A stretch of DNA of 64,000 nt. Origin: CAZTHK01 sp964613215 (lineage in GTDB: Bacteria; Krumholzibacteriota; Krumholzibacteriia; Krumholzibacteriales; CAZTHK01). This document shows, piece after piece, positions 54,036 through 63,025 of the stretch. A program made the translations under genes and the position numbers. How positions within the stretch are numbered: position 1 is the stretch's first letter; each line of letters starts with the position of its first letter. Under the pieces are notes generated by a model. That model made no database searches, was not told where the DNA came from, and was given only the letters and a program-made list of their open reading frames with translations. The DNA is taken from positions 80,527 through 144,526 of the forward strand of contig CAZTHK010000009.1 of NCBI GenBank assembly GCA_964613215.1. Direction: 5' to 3'.

Positions 54036-54076
54036 AATATGTCTCTTTTCGGATTTCCCGGGAAAATCCCCTTATA

Positions 54077-54988
54077 TTACCAGCCGGCTGTGAGGAAACC
54101 GGCTGAAAAGATAATTCCTGTAAGCATGTGGCCCAGTATGGTCAAGGCGTTGGCCGGGGTCAGCCTGGCCGGCTGATCATGGAATCCGGATGCTGTCCGG
54201 ATGGCTCCGATCATCAGTGGCAGGGTAACCAGAGCGGCCAGGGTATGGACCGGCAGGATGCCGGTAAGCACTCCCAGCACAATGGGCATATAGGCTCCCA
54301 GAGATATAACGGCGAACAGAATTACCGATCTCTCTCTGCCCAGTCTCACCACCAGGGTTCTCTTGCCCACTCTGGCATCAGCCCTGAAATCCTGGAATTC
54401 GTTTATCACAATAATGGCAGCTACCAGAAATGAGAGGGGCAGGGAGCCGACTATGCAGGCTGTGGAAACATCGCCAGTCTGGACATAGTAGGTGCCCAGC
54501 CCGATCAGGAATCCGAAGTTAAGTCCCACTGTTATTTCCCCCATCCCCCGGTGTGCCAGTTTAAGCGGAGGGGCGGTGTAGAAGAAACCAGAGAACATTC
54601 CCGCCACTCCCAGCAGCAGAATTACCATCCCCAGCCGGACTATCAGGTAGATACCCGCCAGCATGGCGGCGGCAAAACAGCTCAGGGAGATGGTAAGGAC
54701 AGCCCGGGGAGATAGCATTTTGCGCTGAATCATCCTGCTCCCTCCGGTAAAGGGTCTTACGAAGCTGGTGTTGATTGCATCATTTCCGGAGAGATGGTCG
54801 AAGTAGTCGTTGGCGGTGTTGGTACCGAGATGAAGAAGGACCGCTCCGGTCAGGGTAAGCAAGGCCAGCGTGGTATCTATAGTTCCCTTCTGATACCAGA
54901 CCATGGAGAGTGAAACTATCACCGGCATTACACTGGCGGTGAGAAATTCGGTTCTGAGTTCTTTGATCACTGGGATAAGCTTTGCCAT
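54077..54988 (-). CDS. menA: MenA-like prenyltransferase (UbiA superfamily)
   Basis: The enzyme attaches a polyprenyl tail to an aromatic acceptor; the best match is 1,4-dihydroxy-2-naphthoate prenyltransferase of menaquinone synthesis. The two Asp-rich metal motifs are present: NTANDYFDHLSGND and NEFQDFRADARVGKRTL. Eight or nine membrane helices span 303 residues. No other menaquinone gene is in the window, so the acceptor is inferred. A strong promoter lies 51 bases upstream. Confidence 0.88.
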   Translation of the reverse strand: MAKLIPVIKELRTEFLTASVMPVIVSLSMVWYQKGTIDTTLALLTLTGAVLLHLGTNTANDYFDHLSGNDAINTSFVRPFTGGSRMIQRKMLSPRAVLTISLSCFAAAMLAGIYLIVRLGMVILLLGVAGMFSGFFYTAPPLKLAHRGMGEITVGLNFGFLIGLGTYYVQTGDVSTACIVGSLPLSFLVAAIIVINEFQDFRADARVGKRTLVVRLGRERSVILFAVISLGAYMPIVLGVLTGILPVHTLAALVTLPLMIGAIRTASGFHDQPARLTPANALTILGHMLTGIIFSAGFLTAGW

Positions 54989-55038
54989 TTCCGGTATGAC
55001 CTGCTCCCTGGTTAAAAAAGATGTGGTTCAGAAGGCGG

Positions 55039-55067
55039 ATTATAATGGAGCGGGGTCTGCATTTCAA
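55039..55067 (-). promoter_or_regulatory. Strong sigma-70-type promoter for menA
   Basis: On the minus strand TTGAAA (5 of 6), a 17-base spacer and a perfect TATAAT are seen. The predicted leader before the menA ATG is about 44 bases. Confidence 0.7.
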
Positions 55068-55161
55068 GCTACAGTATGACGTGAATTCAATCCCCCTGAC
55101 CGGAGCATAGGTGTTGAAATTTCAGTTAGAGGCTCGTTTTCTTTAACTCTAATAACCCGCA

Positions 55162-55208
55162 GGGCAGAGTTCCACGGGCATGCCCGTGGGTGAATGCGAA
55201 CTCCGCCC
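55162..55208. repeat. Long inverted repeat around an 18-base palindrome
   Basis: Outer arms GGGCAGAGTTC (55162-55172) and GAACTCCGCCC (55198-55208) pair with one mismatch. They enclose the perfect palindrome CCACGGGCATGCCCGTGG (55172-55189). A diverged copy of the palindrome follows at 55247. The whole looks like a mobile palindromic element or an extragenic structural repeat. Confidence 0.6.
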
Positions 55209-55218
55209 GAATGGACGG

Positions 55219-55240
55219 CGAGCGAGGCTCGTATTTTTAT
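55219..55240 (+). terminator. Small hairpin followed by T-run
   Basis: CGAGC, loop GAG, GCTCG, then TATTTTTATT. The 5-bp stem is short but GC-rich and the T-run is on the plus strand. No plus-strand gene precedes it directly. Confidence 0.35.
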
Positions 55241-55246
55241 TAAGTG

Positions 55247-55264
55247 CCACGGGATTGCCCATGG
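55247..55264. repeat. Diverged second copy of the palindrome
   Basis: CCACGGGATTGCCCATGG matches the 18-base palindrome at 55172 in 15 positions. It is followed by CGCATT (55270), the reverse complement of AATGCG at 55193, so the two modules are related by more than the core. Confidence 0.5.
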
Positions 55265-55376
55265 TTATCCGCATTAAAAAAACATGCACCTTTACCCGGG
55301 GGTAGGTTTATAAAATATCTGGAACCGGATAATGAAAAAAGTGTAAAAATCCAAAAAGCTCCCGTAGCGTATAACA

Positions 55377-55405
55377 TTGACAGAAAAAGAGGTGTAACTT
55401 ATATT
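55377..55405 (+). promoter_or_regulatory. Near-consensus promoter of the RND efflux genes
   Basis: TTGACA (6 of 6), a 17-base spacer and TATATT (5 of 6). The 6-base arms GTAGCG (55364) and CGCTAC (55408) flank the promoter symmetrically and might bind a repressor. The predicted start near 55412 lies 49 bases before GTG 55461. Confidence 0.75.
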
Positions 55406-55460
55406 TTCGCTACAGCTTCGGATTTTCAAATTGGATTGTATTTTTAATGAAGAATATCCT

Positions 55461-56786
55461 GTGAATATTAATAAATTTAAATATATTTTATTGATCCCGG
55501 CCATAGCAGCACTGGTAAACGGATGCAGCGGGGATGGCGGAGGTGCTCCGCAAAATCAGGCCGGAGATCTTATACCGGCGGTGGAAGCGGTTAAGTCCCG
55601 CTATGGGGCTCTTCCCCTGACCGAGCGTGTTTCCGGTGTAGTTAAAGCCAGGAATCAGGTTTCCATATATCCCGAGATCAACGTCCCCATTGTGGAGGTC
55701 TACGTGAGGGACGGAGATTATGTGAATGAGGGGGATCCACTTGTGCGGCTCAGAGATAAAGAGCTGCGGGAACGGATGATGCAGGCCCGCGCCGCCTACC
55801 GGATCGCTGTAGCTCAGGCCCGGCAGGCGGAGGCACAGCTGGACGAGATGCAGGCCGAGCTGAAAAGGACCCGGACCCTTGCCGGGAAAGGCCTTGCCAG
55901 CGATGCCGAACTCGAGACCATCCAGACCAGGGCGGTCTCAGCCGAAGCTGATCTGGAACTGGCCCGGGCACGGATAGAACAGGCCCGGGCCAATCTGAAG
56001 GAGAGGAAGGAGGCTCTATCCCGGGCTGTAGTTAGGGCGCCGGTTTCCGGTGTGGTGGGTAGCCGTAATGCGGAGGTGGGTATGCTGGTCAACAGCAATA
56101 CCTCCCTGTTCACTCTGGGACAGCTGGATCGGGTGGAGGTAGATATTGTACTGACCGACCGGATGCTGAACTACATCCAGGAGGGACAGCGGGTTGAAGT
56201 TTTGCCCGGAAAGGAAGAATCAAGCTCCATAAACGGCGTTATATCAAGAATATCGCCGTTTCTTCACCGGGTGTCTCACAGTACCGAAGCTGAGATTGAT
56301 CTCCCCAACCCGGAGGGAAGGCTGAAGCCGGGGATGTTTGTGGCTGTGGACATCCATTATGGTGAGAGCGAGAATGCCACCCTTGTTCCACTTGCCGCTC
56401 TCTATGAGAATCCCGCCAGTGGTGTCACCGGAGTTTATGTCAGCCGGGATTCGCTGATCAGCGGATCCACTGATGATCCTGACAGACCGGACAGCACATC
56501 ACTCACTGAACCGGTGATGTTTGAATTTGTTCCGGTGGAGGTTATTGCCAGGGGCCGGATGGAAGCAGGAGTGGGGGGGATAGATCCCGGGGTCTGGGTG
56601 ATAACCCTGGGACAGGATCTGCTGGGCGGGGATTCGGGGCAAGCCAGAGTCCGCAGAGTTGAATATAAGTGGGTGTACCGTCTTCAGCATCTCCAGCGCC
56701 AGGATTTATTGGAAGAGTTAATGAATCAGAGTAAGCCGTCAGCCGATTCCTCCTCCTTTGAAACCACTTCGTCCGTATCAAGGTAA
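55461..56786 (+). CDS. RND efflux periplasmic adaptor (membrane fusion) lipoprotein
   Basis: The adaptor links the inner-membrane pump to an outer-membrane channel. I choose GTG 55461, which leaves a normal signal sequence ending in a lipobox (LVNGC, Cys22). The 441 residues then show the beta-barrel/lipoyl strands (VSGVVKARNQVSIYPEINVPIVEVYVRDGDYVNEGDPLVRL), a long alpha hairpin (LDEMQAELKRTRTLAGKGLASDAEL) and VVRAPVSGVVGSRNAEVGMLV. The C-terminal part has an extra 60-residue loop rich in Ser and Asp (STDDPDRPDSTSLTEP). It is six bases before the pump gene. Confidence 0.92.
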   Translation: MNINKFKYILLIPAIAALVNGCSGDGGGAPQNQAGDLIPAVEAVKSRYGALPLTERVSGVVKARNQVSIYPEINVPIVEVYVRDGDYVNEGDPLVRLRDKELRERMMQARAAYRIAVAQARQAEAQLDEMQAELKRTRTLAGKGLASDAELETIQTRAVSAEADLELARARIEQARANLKERKEALSRAVVRAPVSGVVGSRNAEVGMLVNSNTSLFTLGQLDRVEVDIVLTDRMLNYIQEGQRVEVLPGKEESSSINGVISRISPFLHRVSHSTEAEIDLPNPEGRLKPGMFVAVDIHYGESENATLVPLAALYENPASGVTGVYVSRDSLISGSTDDPDRPDSTSLTEPVMFEFVPVEVIARGRMEAGVGGIDPGVWVITLGQDLLGGDSGQARVRRVEYKWVYRLQHLQRQDLLEELMNQSKPSADSSSFETTSSVSR

Positions 56787-56792
56787 GTTCCC

Positions 56793-59700
56793 ATGAATAT
56801 TACCCGGTTGTCTGTTCACCGCCCCATTGCCACCACCATGGTCTTCCTGATAATCATTGTTATCGGTATAATGGGATTCCGTTTTCTTCCGGTTGATCTT
56901 CTCCCCCCCATAGAGTACCCCATGCTCACCATAGTAACCATCTATCCCAATGTGGGTCCGGAGGAGATGGAGACCATCATCACCGACCGGGTGGAAAATG
57001 CAGTAGCCAGTGTTCCAGATATCGAGGAGATCCGTTCCTCATCCCGGGAGGGACGCAGCTGGGTGACCATGGAATTTGCCCAGGGAACAAATATAGATGC
57101 TGCTGCCAATGATGTCCGGGCGGCCCTGGACCGTATAAGGGATGATTTCCCCCCCGAGGTTGAACCCCCCCGCCTCTGGAAGTTCGATCCGGATAATTTC
57201 CCGGTGGTGATTCTGGGGGCCAGGTCCAGCCGCGGCCTGGAAGAACTTACCCGTATTCTGGAGAGGGAGATTTCGCAGAGGTTCGAACAGGTTCCCGGAG
57301 TCGGCTCGGTGGATGTATGGGGAGGTGTCTACCGGGAGATTCAGATACGGCTCAAACGAGACCGTCTGGCCTCCAGTCAATTGAGTGCCAGCGATGTGGA
57401 GCGGGCCCTCCGGCAGGAGAATATCACCCTTCCGGGAGGAGACATGCGAGAGGGTACCACTGATCTGTATGTCCGTACCCGGGGGGAGTTCCAGTCACTG
57501 GAGCAGATATCCAGTACCATCATTACCATGGTAGACGGAAAACCTGTCCGGGTAAGGGATGTGGCCGATGTGGTGGACAGCTTCGAGGATATCCACCGGA
57601 TGGTGGAGGTGGACGGCCTGCCCATGATCAGGCTGGGCGTGCGTAAGCAGTCGGGAGCCAACACGGTGGCTGTGGCCGAAGGGGCACGCAGGGTGATGAG
57701 GCAGATCAACCGGGAGCGTGGTGACCTGGAGCTGCTGATGGTAATAGATCAGAGTGATTTTATTCAGAACTCCATCGATAATGTAAAGCAGGCGGCTCTG
57801 TGGGGGGGGCTGCTGGCCATCCTTATTCTGTATTTGTTTCTTCGTAACGGCTCCACCACCTTTATTATTGCCCTGGCCATCCCTATCTCACTGATTGCCA
57901 CCTTCGGACTGCTCTATTTCAACGGCCTGACCCTTAACCAGATGAGCTTCGGGGGGCTGGCCCTGGGAATCGGATTGATCGTGGATAATGCCATAGTGGT
58001 GCTGGAGAATATAGTAAGGCTGCGGGAGGAGCATAAGGGTCCGGAGGAGAGTGCCCTTACCGGAACCGTTCAGGTTGCCGGAGCGATTACAGCTTCCACC
58101 CTTACCACCCTGGTTATCTTTACCCCGGTGCTGTTCATGCAGACAATCTCCGGGATGCTGTTTCGCGAACTCGCGCTGGTAGTGGTCTTTGCCCTGCTCT
58201 GTTCCCTGTTCATTGCCCTTACCCTGGTCCCCATGCTGGGAAGCCGTTTTTTGAATATCAACAGGGGGAGGCAGCCCCGGCTGGCCAGGGCCATCCATCT
58301 GGGTAACTGGTTTCGGTATGTAGAGGAATGGTACTCCAGTTTTCTGAAGAGGGCCCTTCACCATCGCAGAACGGTATTTCTGGTTACCCTGGGACTGCTG
58401 GTAATTACCGTACTGTTGTGGCCGATTATTCCGGTGGAGCTGGCTCCCCAGACCGATGCGGATGAAATAGATGTGGAACTGGAGATGGCCCAGGGGACCA
58501 ATATTGCTGTGGTGAACGAGTACCTGCAGGAACTGGAAAGGCTGGTCCGGGAGGTAACTCCCATGGATCAGGTGGAGCATATGTCGGTGGAGATAAGGCC
58601 GGGAGATGCAGAGGTGGAGCTTTCCCTCAAAGATGCCGACCAGCGTTCCATAAACAGCTTTGTTCTGGCTGACCGGATCAGGAACCATGTGGAGGGACGT
58701 ATCCCCGGCAGCAGGATAAGGGTTAACGCCCAGTCGGGGCTCTGGATGTTGAGGAGGCTGTTCGGATCGGGAGGATCGGAGGCGGTGCAGGTTGAGTTGA
58801 GGGGATATGATCTTAACCAGGCTCAGCGTATCTCACGGAAGATCAAGAAGAGGATGGAGATAGTTCCCGAGGTGGCGGATGTAAGAATAAGCCGCCGGGA
58901 GGGGAGGCCGGAACAGAACCTGATCATCGACCGGGAGAAGATAGCGGACCTGGGACTGTCGGTAAGGCAGGTGGCGGAGGTTATCCAGACCAACATAGGG
59001 GGAAGCCGGGCGGGGGTATTCCGTGAAGGGGGGGATGAATACCCCATTACGGTCAGGCTCCAGCCGGATGACCGGCTCAGTACCCGGGACCTGAGTAATA
59101 TTTCGGTGAGGACCGGCAGCGGAAGGATTATACCAATATCTTCGGTGGTTCATACCCGGAGGAGGCGAAGTCCCACCAGGATCGACCGGATCAATTCACA
59201 GCGGGTTACTTATATAACAGCCAACCTGGAGAGTGGAGCAGCCCTGGGAGATGTGGTGGAAAAACTTCAGTCGGAGCTCAGCCAGCTGACCCTTCCGGAG
59301 GGATTCTCGCTGGTGTTCGGGGGAGAGTACGAAGAGCAGAAAGAGGCCCAGAGGGATTTCACCCTCTCTATAATAATGGCTCTGATCCTGATTTACATGG
59401 TTATGGCTGCACAGTTCGAAAGGTTTCTGGATCCTCTGATAGTGATGGTATCCGTGCCCCTGGCTGTCATCGGGGTGGTTCCCACCCTTCTGGTTACCGG
59501 TACCTCTTTGAACATCCAGAGTCTGATGGGGATTGTAATGCTTATCGGCATTGTGGTAAACAACGCCATCGTAATGGTCGATTACATCAATCTGATGCGC
59601 CGGGACAGGGAGATGGATATCCAGGAGGCGGTATTCCTCTCCGCCCGGAGGAGGCTGCGCCCCATTCTGATGACCACCTTCACCACCGTTCTGGGGATGT

Positions 59701-59858
59701 TGCCCCTATCCTTCGGGACCGGAGCGGGAGGAGAGATTCAGGCAGCCCTGGCCAGGTCGGTGATGGGAGGGCTCACCGTTTCAACTCTTATAACCCTGGT
59801 TCTCATTCCCTCTGCATACATAAGTATCCACGGGCTGCTGGACAGAAAGAAAGCATGA
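56793..59858 (+). CDS. RND efflux pump permease (AcrB/HAE1-like)
   Basis: The 1021 residues have the duplicated RND layout: TM1 (ATTMVFLIIIVIGIMGFRFLP), a large periplasmic pore domain starting VDLLPPIEYPMLTIVTIYPNVGPEEME, a block of membrane helices, and the second half. The TM4 relay reads GIGLIVDNAIVVLEN, with Asp-Asn where AcrB has Asp-Asp. The second half carries GIVVNNAIVMVDYINLMRR. The end is IALRSVMGGLTVSTLITLVLIPSAYISIHG-like. It probably exports hydrophobic compounds or lipids. No outer-membrane channel gene is adjacent. Confidence 0.95.
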   Translation: MNITRLSVHRPIATTMVFLIIIVIGIMGFRFLPVDLLPPIEYPMLTIVTIYPNVGPEEMETIITDRVENAVASVPDIEEIRSSSREGRSWVTMEFAQGTNIDAAANDVRAALDRIRDDFPPEVEPPRLWKFDPDNFPVVILGARSSRGLEELTRILEREISQRFEQVPGVGSVDVWGGVYREIQIRLKRDRLASSQLSASDVERALRQENITLPGGDMREGTTDLYVRTRGEFQSLEQISSTIITMVDGKPVRVRDVADVVDSFEDIHRMVEVDGLPMIRLGVRKQSGANTVAVAEGARRVMRQINRERGDLELLMVIDQSDFIQNSIDNVKQAALWGGLLAILILYLFLRNGSTTFIIALAIPISLIATFGLLYFNGLTLNQMSFGGLALGIGLIVDNAIVVLENIVRLREEHKGPEESALTGTVQVAGAITASTLTTLVIFTPVLFMQTISGMLFRELALVVVFALLCSLFIALTLVPMLGSRFLNINRGRQPRLARAIHLGNWFRYVEEWYSSFLKRALHHRRTVFLVTLGLLVITVLLWPIIPVELAPQTDADEIDVELEMAQGTNIAVVNEYLQELERLVREVTPMDQVEHMSVEIRPGDAEVELSLKDADQRSINSFVLADRIRNHVEGRIPGSRIRVNAQSGLWMLRRLFGSGGSEAVQVELRGYDLNQAQRISRKIKKRMEIVPEVADVRISRREGRPEQNLIIDREKIADLGLSVRQVAEVIQTNIGGSRAGVFREGGDEYPITVRLQPDDRLSTRDLSNISVRTGSGRIIPISSVVHTRRRRSPTRIDRINSQRVTYITANLESGAALGDVVEKLQSELSQLTLPEGFSLVFGGEYEEQKEAQRDFTLSIIMALILIYMVMAAQFERFLDPLIVMVSVPLAVIGVVPTLLVTGTSLNIQSLMGIVMLIGIVVNNAIVMVDYINLMRRDREMDIQEAVFLSARRRLRPILMTTFTTVLGMLPLSFGTGAGGEIQAALARSVMGGLTVSTLITLVLIPSAYISIHGLLDRKKA

Positions 59859-60011
59859 TTGCCCTAATCCGGTCATGGCCTGTCGGTGGTATTCAATCCG
59901 GCTGCAAATCCTGCCGGATTATCAAAAGAAATTTGATGCACCGGGAAAATCAAGTAAGTCATTCAGGAAGATTAATTGAATTCACAGCTTTCGGGGCGGG
60001 AGGAATTGACT

Positions 60012-61253
60012 TCAAACCTCCACACGGGTGAGTATGGCCAGCCCTGCTGCAAAAAGTGCCAGGAGGCTCAGCACACCGTAGGCGGTGCTCTCGAATATTC
60101 TGGCGGTTACTCCCATCAGTGCCGGTCCCAGCACCGCTGCAAATTTCCCCAGTATATTGTAGAACCCGAAGAACTCAGCGGACCTGCGGGGAGGGATCAT
60201 CCTGCCGAACAGGGAGCGGCTCAGCGACTGTATCCCCCCCTGGGAAGTGGCCACCAGCATGGATAGTACCCAGAAGACGGCTATCTTTGCCGGACTTCCG
60301 GGCAGGCGGGGGATGAAGAAAGCAGTGAGGGTGATGATCATGTATATTACTATCCCGGCATAGAGCATCCTCCGGGCGGAGTACCTCTCTGCCAGCCTTC
60401 CGTAGAGCAGGGTGAAGGGGAAGGCAACTATCTGTACCATCAGCAGAATTATCAGAAGCATGGAGGTTTCCATGCCCAGGTCCCGCCCGTAGGCGGTAGC
60501 CATCCTGATGATGGTACCCACTCCGTCTATATAGAAGAAATAGGCGGCCAGGAATATCCATACCTGCCGGTACTGCCTTACATGCTTGAAGGTGTGGTAG
60601 AGCCTGCGGAAGCTGTTACGGAGGGGTTTCTTCTCCCGGGGTATGCCATAGCGCTGTGTTACCCTGATGATCATGGGGATGGAAAATACCGTCCACCACA
60701 GGCCCGTTATGATGAATGCAATCCTGATAGCCGGGATTTCCCCCAGGCCAAGATGGCCGCCCAGGAAGATCACAGCCATCCCGGCGGCGAAGGGAACCAC
60801 ACTGCCGATGTAGCCCCAGGCGAATCCCCTGGAGGATAGCCGGTCCATGTTTTCCCTCCCGGTCACATCCGGAAGGAAGGCATCGTAGAAGACGTTGGCC
60901 CCGCTGAAACCAATGGAGGCGGCGATGTACAGTACCAGGGCCAGCCTCCAGCTGCCCTCGTCTATGGCGGTGAATCCGAAGGTGAACAGAATTCCCACAA
61001 CCAGGAAGAATATGAAGAAACGTTTCTTTAGCCCGATATAGTCGGCGATGGTTCCCAGCACCGGTGCCAGCACCGCCACGGTGAGGGTAAAGAAGCTGTT
61101 GGCAAACGCCAGCCACATGGTGGACTGATGATTTTTCATCCCCCCTGCAGCGTATGACTTGAAGAAGATGGGGAAGACAGCGGTTATTATTATAAGTACA
61201 TAGGCCGAGTTGGCCACGTCGTACAGTATCCAGCTCTTTTCCTCTCTGGTCAT
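60012..61253 (-). CDS. MFS transporter, UMF1/Atg22-like family
   Basis: The start is ATG 61253, which gives the family's usual N-terminus MTREEKSWILYDVANSAYVLIIITAVFPIFFKSYA. The 413 residues hold 12 membrane helices; landmarks are FANSFFTLTVAVLAPVLGTIADYIGLKKRFF, NVFYDAFLPDVTGRENMDRLSSRGFAWGYIG and LSMLVATSQGGIQSLSRSLFGRMIPPRRSAEFFGFYNILGKFAAVLGP. UMF1 members export amino acids or related solutes; the substrate here is unknown. It is convergent with the RND pump gene. Confidence 0.92.
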   Translation of the reverse strand: MTREEKSWILYDVANSAYVLIIITAVFPIFFKSYAAGGMKNHQSTMWLAFANSFFTLTVAVLAPVLGTIADYIGLKKRFFIFFLVVGILFTFGFTAIDEGSWRLALVLYIAASIGFSGANVFYDAFLPDVTGRENMDRLSSRGFAWGYIGSVVPFAAGMAVIFLGGHLGLGEIPAIRIAFIITGLWWTVFSIPMIIRVTQRYGIPREKKPLRNSFRRLYHTFKHVRQYRQVWIFLAAYFFYIDGVGTIIRMATAYGRDLGMETSMLLIILLMVQIVAFPFTLLYGRLAERYSARRMLYAGIVIYMIITLTAFFIPRLPGSPAKIAVFWVLSMLVATSQGGIQSLSRSLFGRMIPPRRSAEFFGFYNILGKFAAVLGPALMGVTARIFESTAYGVLSLLALFAAGLAILTRVEV

Positions 61254-62026
61254 ATGTATATCCTGATTGGTAAAAAAATGCTGTGCTTGACCGGCAGCCC
61301 CGGAATCTACAACGGGATATCCGGCATCAATTGATTGTATTTTAAAAGAATAATGTAATTTGTACAGCCTGTTTTCCAATATGGACACCCCGGTAATCCG
61401 GAGTCGCTTTAATCGCTTACAGCAGCACCATGAGAATCGGAATAGCTGGCAGTGGTAGCATCATTGGTTGAAATTGACTGACTAGTTTCAGCGGTGGAAC
61501 CGGTTTCAGTCGAGAAAACACATTTTGTGTACAGCCTGGTGGTTCCGGATTGCAATCCGGAATGGGTATGCATGGATGTCAGAGGTGAAAACTTCAAGCT
61601 CTTCGATGGAGTAAAAGAGCTTGAATGCGTTGACCGGCAGGTCAAGGCGGGATAGAGCAGCCGGGGCATATATGATAATTAAGAGTTAATTCACCCCTGT
61701 TGGTCTTATCTGGCCACCAGCTAAACCGGGATCAACCGCTATTTCCGGGCATTCGACGGTGGATGATTTCGATTTTTATGGAGAATTCATCGTAATATCC
61801 CTTCCCCTTTGCTATAAATGAACTTAACTGCTTCTGTCAGGTATTAAAAAATCAGGCACAATATTGGAGTAAACATAAAATGCTTGCAATTGAGAAAATT
61901 GTTAAAATATATGTAATTAATTTACCTTTCAGCAAAATTATTGCTTGACCCTGATTGCTGTTCGTTTTAGAATTAGCTAAAGTGACTCAAGCATTTTATT
62001 ATTCGCTGTTTATAGAGAGATTGAGC
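61254..62026. other. Long spacer with possible gene remnants
   Basis: No intact gene is seen in 773 bases. Two short plus-strand stretches read like coding DNA: 61430-61471 (MRIGIAGSGSIIG then stop, like the start of a Rossmann-fold dehydrogenase) and 61494-61655 (53 codons including VYSLVVPDCNPEWVCMDVRG and ending VDRQVKAG), in a different frame. They may be pieces of one decayed gene. The sigma-factor promoter lies at the right end. Confidence 0.4.
61945..61973 (+). promoter_or_regulatory. Promoter for the ECF-type sigma factor gene
   Basis: TTGACC (5 of 6), a 17-base spacer and TAGAAT (5 of 6). The predicted start near 61980 lies inside the longer open frame and so supports ATG 62027 as the translation start. 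Confidence 0.65.
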
Positions 62027-62608
62027 ATGGCTGGGCAACCCAGGGGAAAAGTCACAAAGACACTGCAGAAGAATCAAGCGCAAAACATTGACAGCAGGCA
62101 TGCTATTGATGGGCTTTTTCATATTCTCTACGATGAACTACACCGGATCGCAGAGAGTTTCATGTGTAGCGAGGTCAAGCATCATATGCTCCAGCCCGCA
62201 GCACTGGTCAACGAAACCTATATCAAGCTGACAGGTGGAGGGACTGGTGAGTGGAAGAGCCGTGCACAATTTCTCCGGATAGCTGCACACGCCATGCGCC
62301 TGGTTCTGGTTGACTATGCCCGAAAACGATTGGCCGCCAAACGAGGCGGTAACCACATCCACGTTACACTCCAGGAAAACCTTGCCGGCCGCCGGCATCC
62401 GGAGGTTTCAATAGTTGAACTCTCAGATGCACTGGAGAAACTGTCGGCCCTGGATCAGCGCGCGGGACAGGTGGTGGAAATGAGGGTGTTTGCAGGTATG
62501 AGATCAAACGAGATTGCCAGGGCATTGCTGGTATCCAAAACAACTGTCAGTAACGATTGGCGATTCGCCAGAACGTGGCTAAGCCGGGAATTGGGCAAAG
62601 TTATATGA
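62027..62608 (+). CDS. ECF-type RNA polymerase sigma factor (ECF_sub/PF07638 type)
   Basis: The 193-residue protein directs RNA polymerase to a small gene set. Region 2 includes LFHILYDELHRIAESFM, HMLQPAALVNETYIKLTG and FLRIAAHAMRLVLVDYARKRLAAKRGG. Region 4 is DALEKLSALDQRAGQVVEMRVFAGMRSNEIARALLVSKTTVSNDWRFARTWLSREL. This subtype is typically paired with a Ser/Thr protein kinase gene downstream; here only a fragment of one is seen. No anti-sigma gene is present. The start is ATG 62027 by the promoter position. Confidence 0.9.
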   Translation: MAGQPRGKVTKTLQKNQAQNIDSRHAIDGLFHILYDELHRIAESFMCSEVKHHMLQPAALVNETYIKLTGGGTGEWKSRAQFLRIAAHAMRLVLVDYARKRLAAKRGGNHIHVTLQENLAGRRHPEVSIVELSDALEKLSALDQRAGQVVEMRVFAGMRSNEIARALLVSKTTVSNDWRFARTWLSRELGKVI

Positions 62609-62999
62609 TAAAGGATTCGGAAGGTTCACACCTATAAAAAAAGTGTTATAGAAGAGGAGAGGATACTCCCTGGATAGCTTCACTATTCGCTTTGGAAGCA
62701 CTGATAAGATGAACCTAAAATGCCAGCTGACATGCAGGGGTTCCTCCGGCAGGACAACGATGTGACCGGTATGCTAAAGTCAGGTGGGTCTGATAGAGGA
62801 ATTATAAAAGCCTGACACCTGGCTGTGTGTCTGTTCCTTGAAATCTGCAACTCGATCAACTACGTCCACCAGGGAATAGGGGCAGCCCGTGAAAGCTGCC
62901 CTCTATCTCGATGCGATGGGGGATTTACCCGGTACAGGATGAAAAAATGGCCAGCCGGCCTGGCAGCCTGTCGGATCCCTTACAACAACGTTGTTACAC
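62609..62999. other. Decayed stretch behind the sigma factor gene
   Basis: No intact gene is seen. The right part holds the kinase-like fragment described separately. The left part (62609-62730) is AT-rich and frames are short. Confidence 0.45.
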
Positions 63000-63025
63000 T
63001 CACCGTAGAAGTATCATCTTCCTGA
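62732..63025 (+). pseudogene. Probable remnant of a Ser/Thr protein kinase gene
   Basis: In one frame the DNA reads MQGFLRQDNDVTGMLKSGG, a stop at 62813, then HLAVCLFLEICNSINYVHQGI. The second piece matches the helix before the catalytic loop of bacterial Ser/Thr kinases (LFL.IC.A..YAHQ), which should continue VHRDLKPSN. Instead it runs into GAARESCPLS, so the catalytic loop is lost. Kinases of this kind normally sit right behind this sigma-factor subtype, which supports the reading. The match is short and by eye only. Confidence 0.45.

Larger units (their letters stand above)
54989..55460. other. Palindrome-rich spacer with divergent promoters
   Basis: These 472 bases contain no supportable gene. 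In order from the left they hold the menA promoter, a long inverted repeat and a second copy of its core, a small hairpin with T-run, and the promoter of the RND efflux genes. Short frames across it are broken and unlike the neighbours. Confidence 0.6.

Noticed and set aside
54041..54072. A terminator between the LOG gene and the convergent menA
   Set aside because: GGATTTCCC/GGGAAAATCC can pair with a bulge but has no loop and no proper T-run on either strand.
55141..55280. A CRISPR array in the palindromic spacer
   Set aside because: Only two diverged palindromes occur, spacing is irregular, and there are no cas genes.
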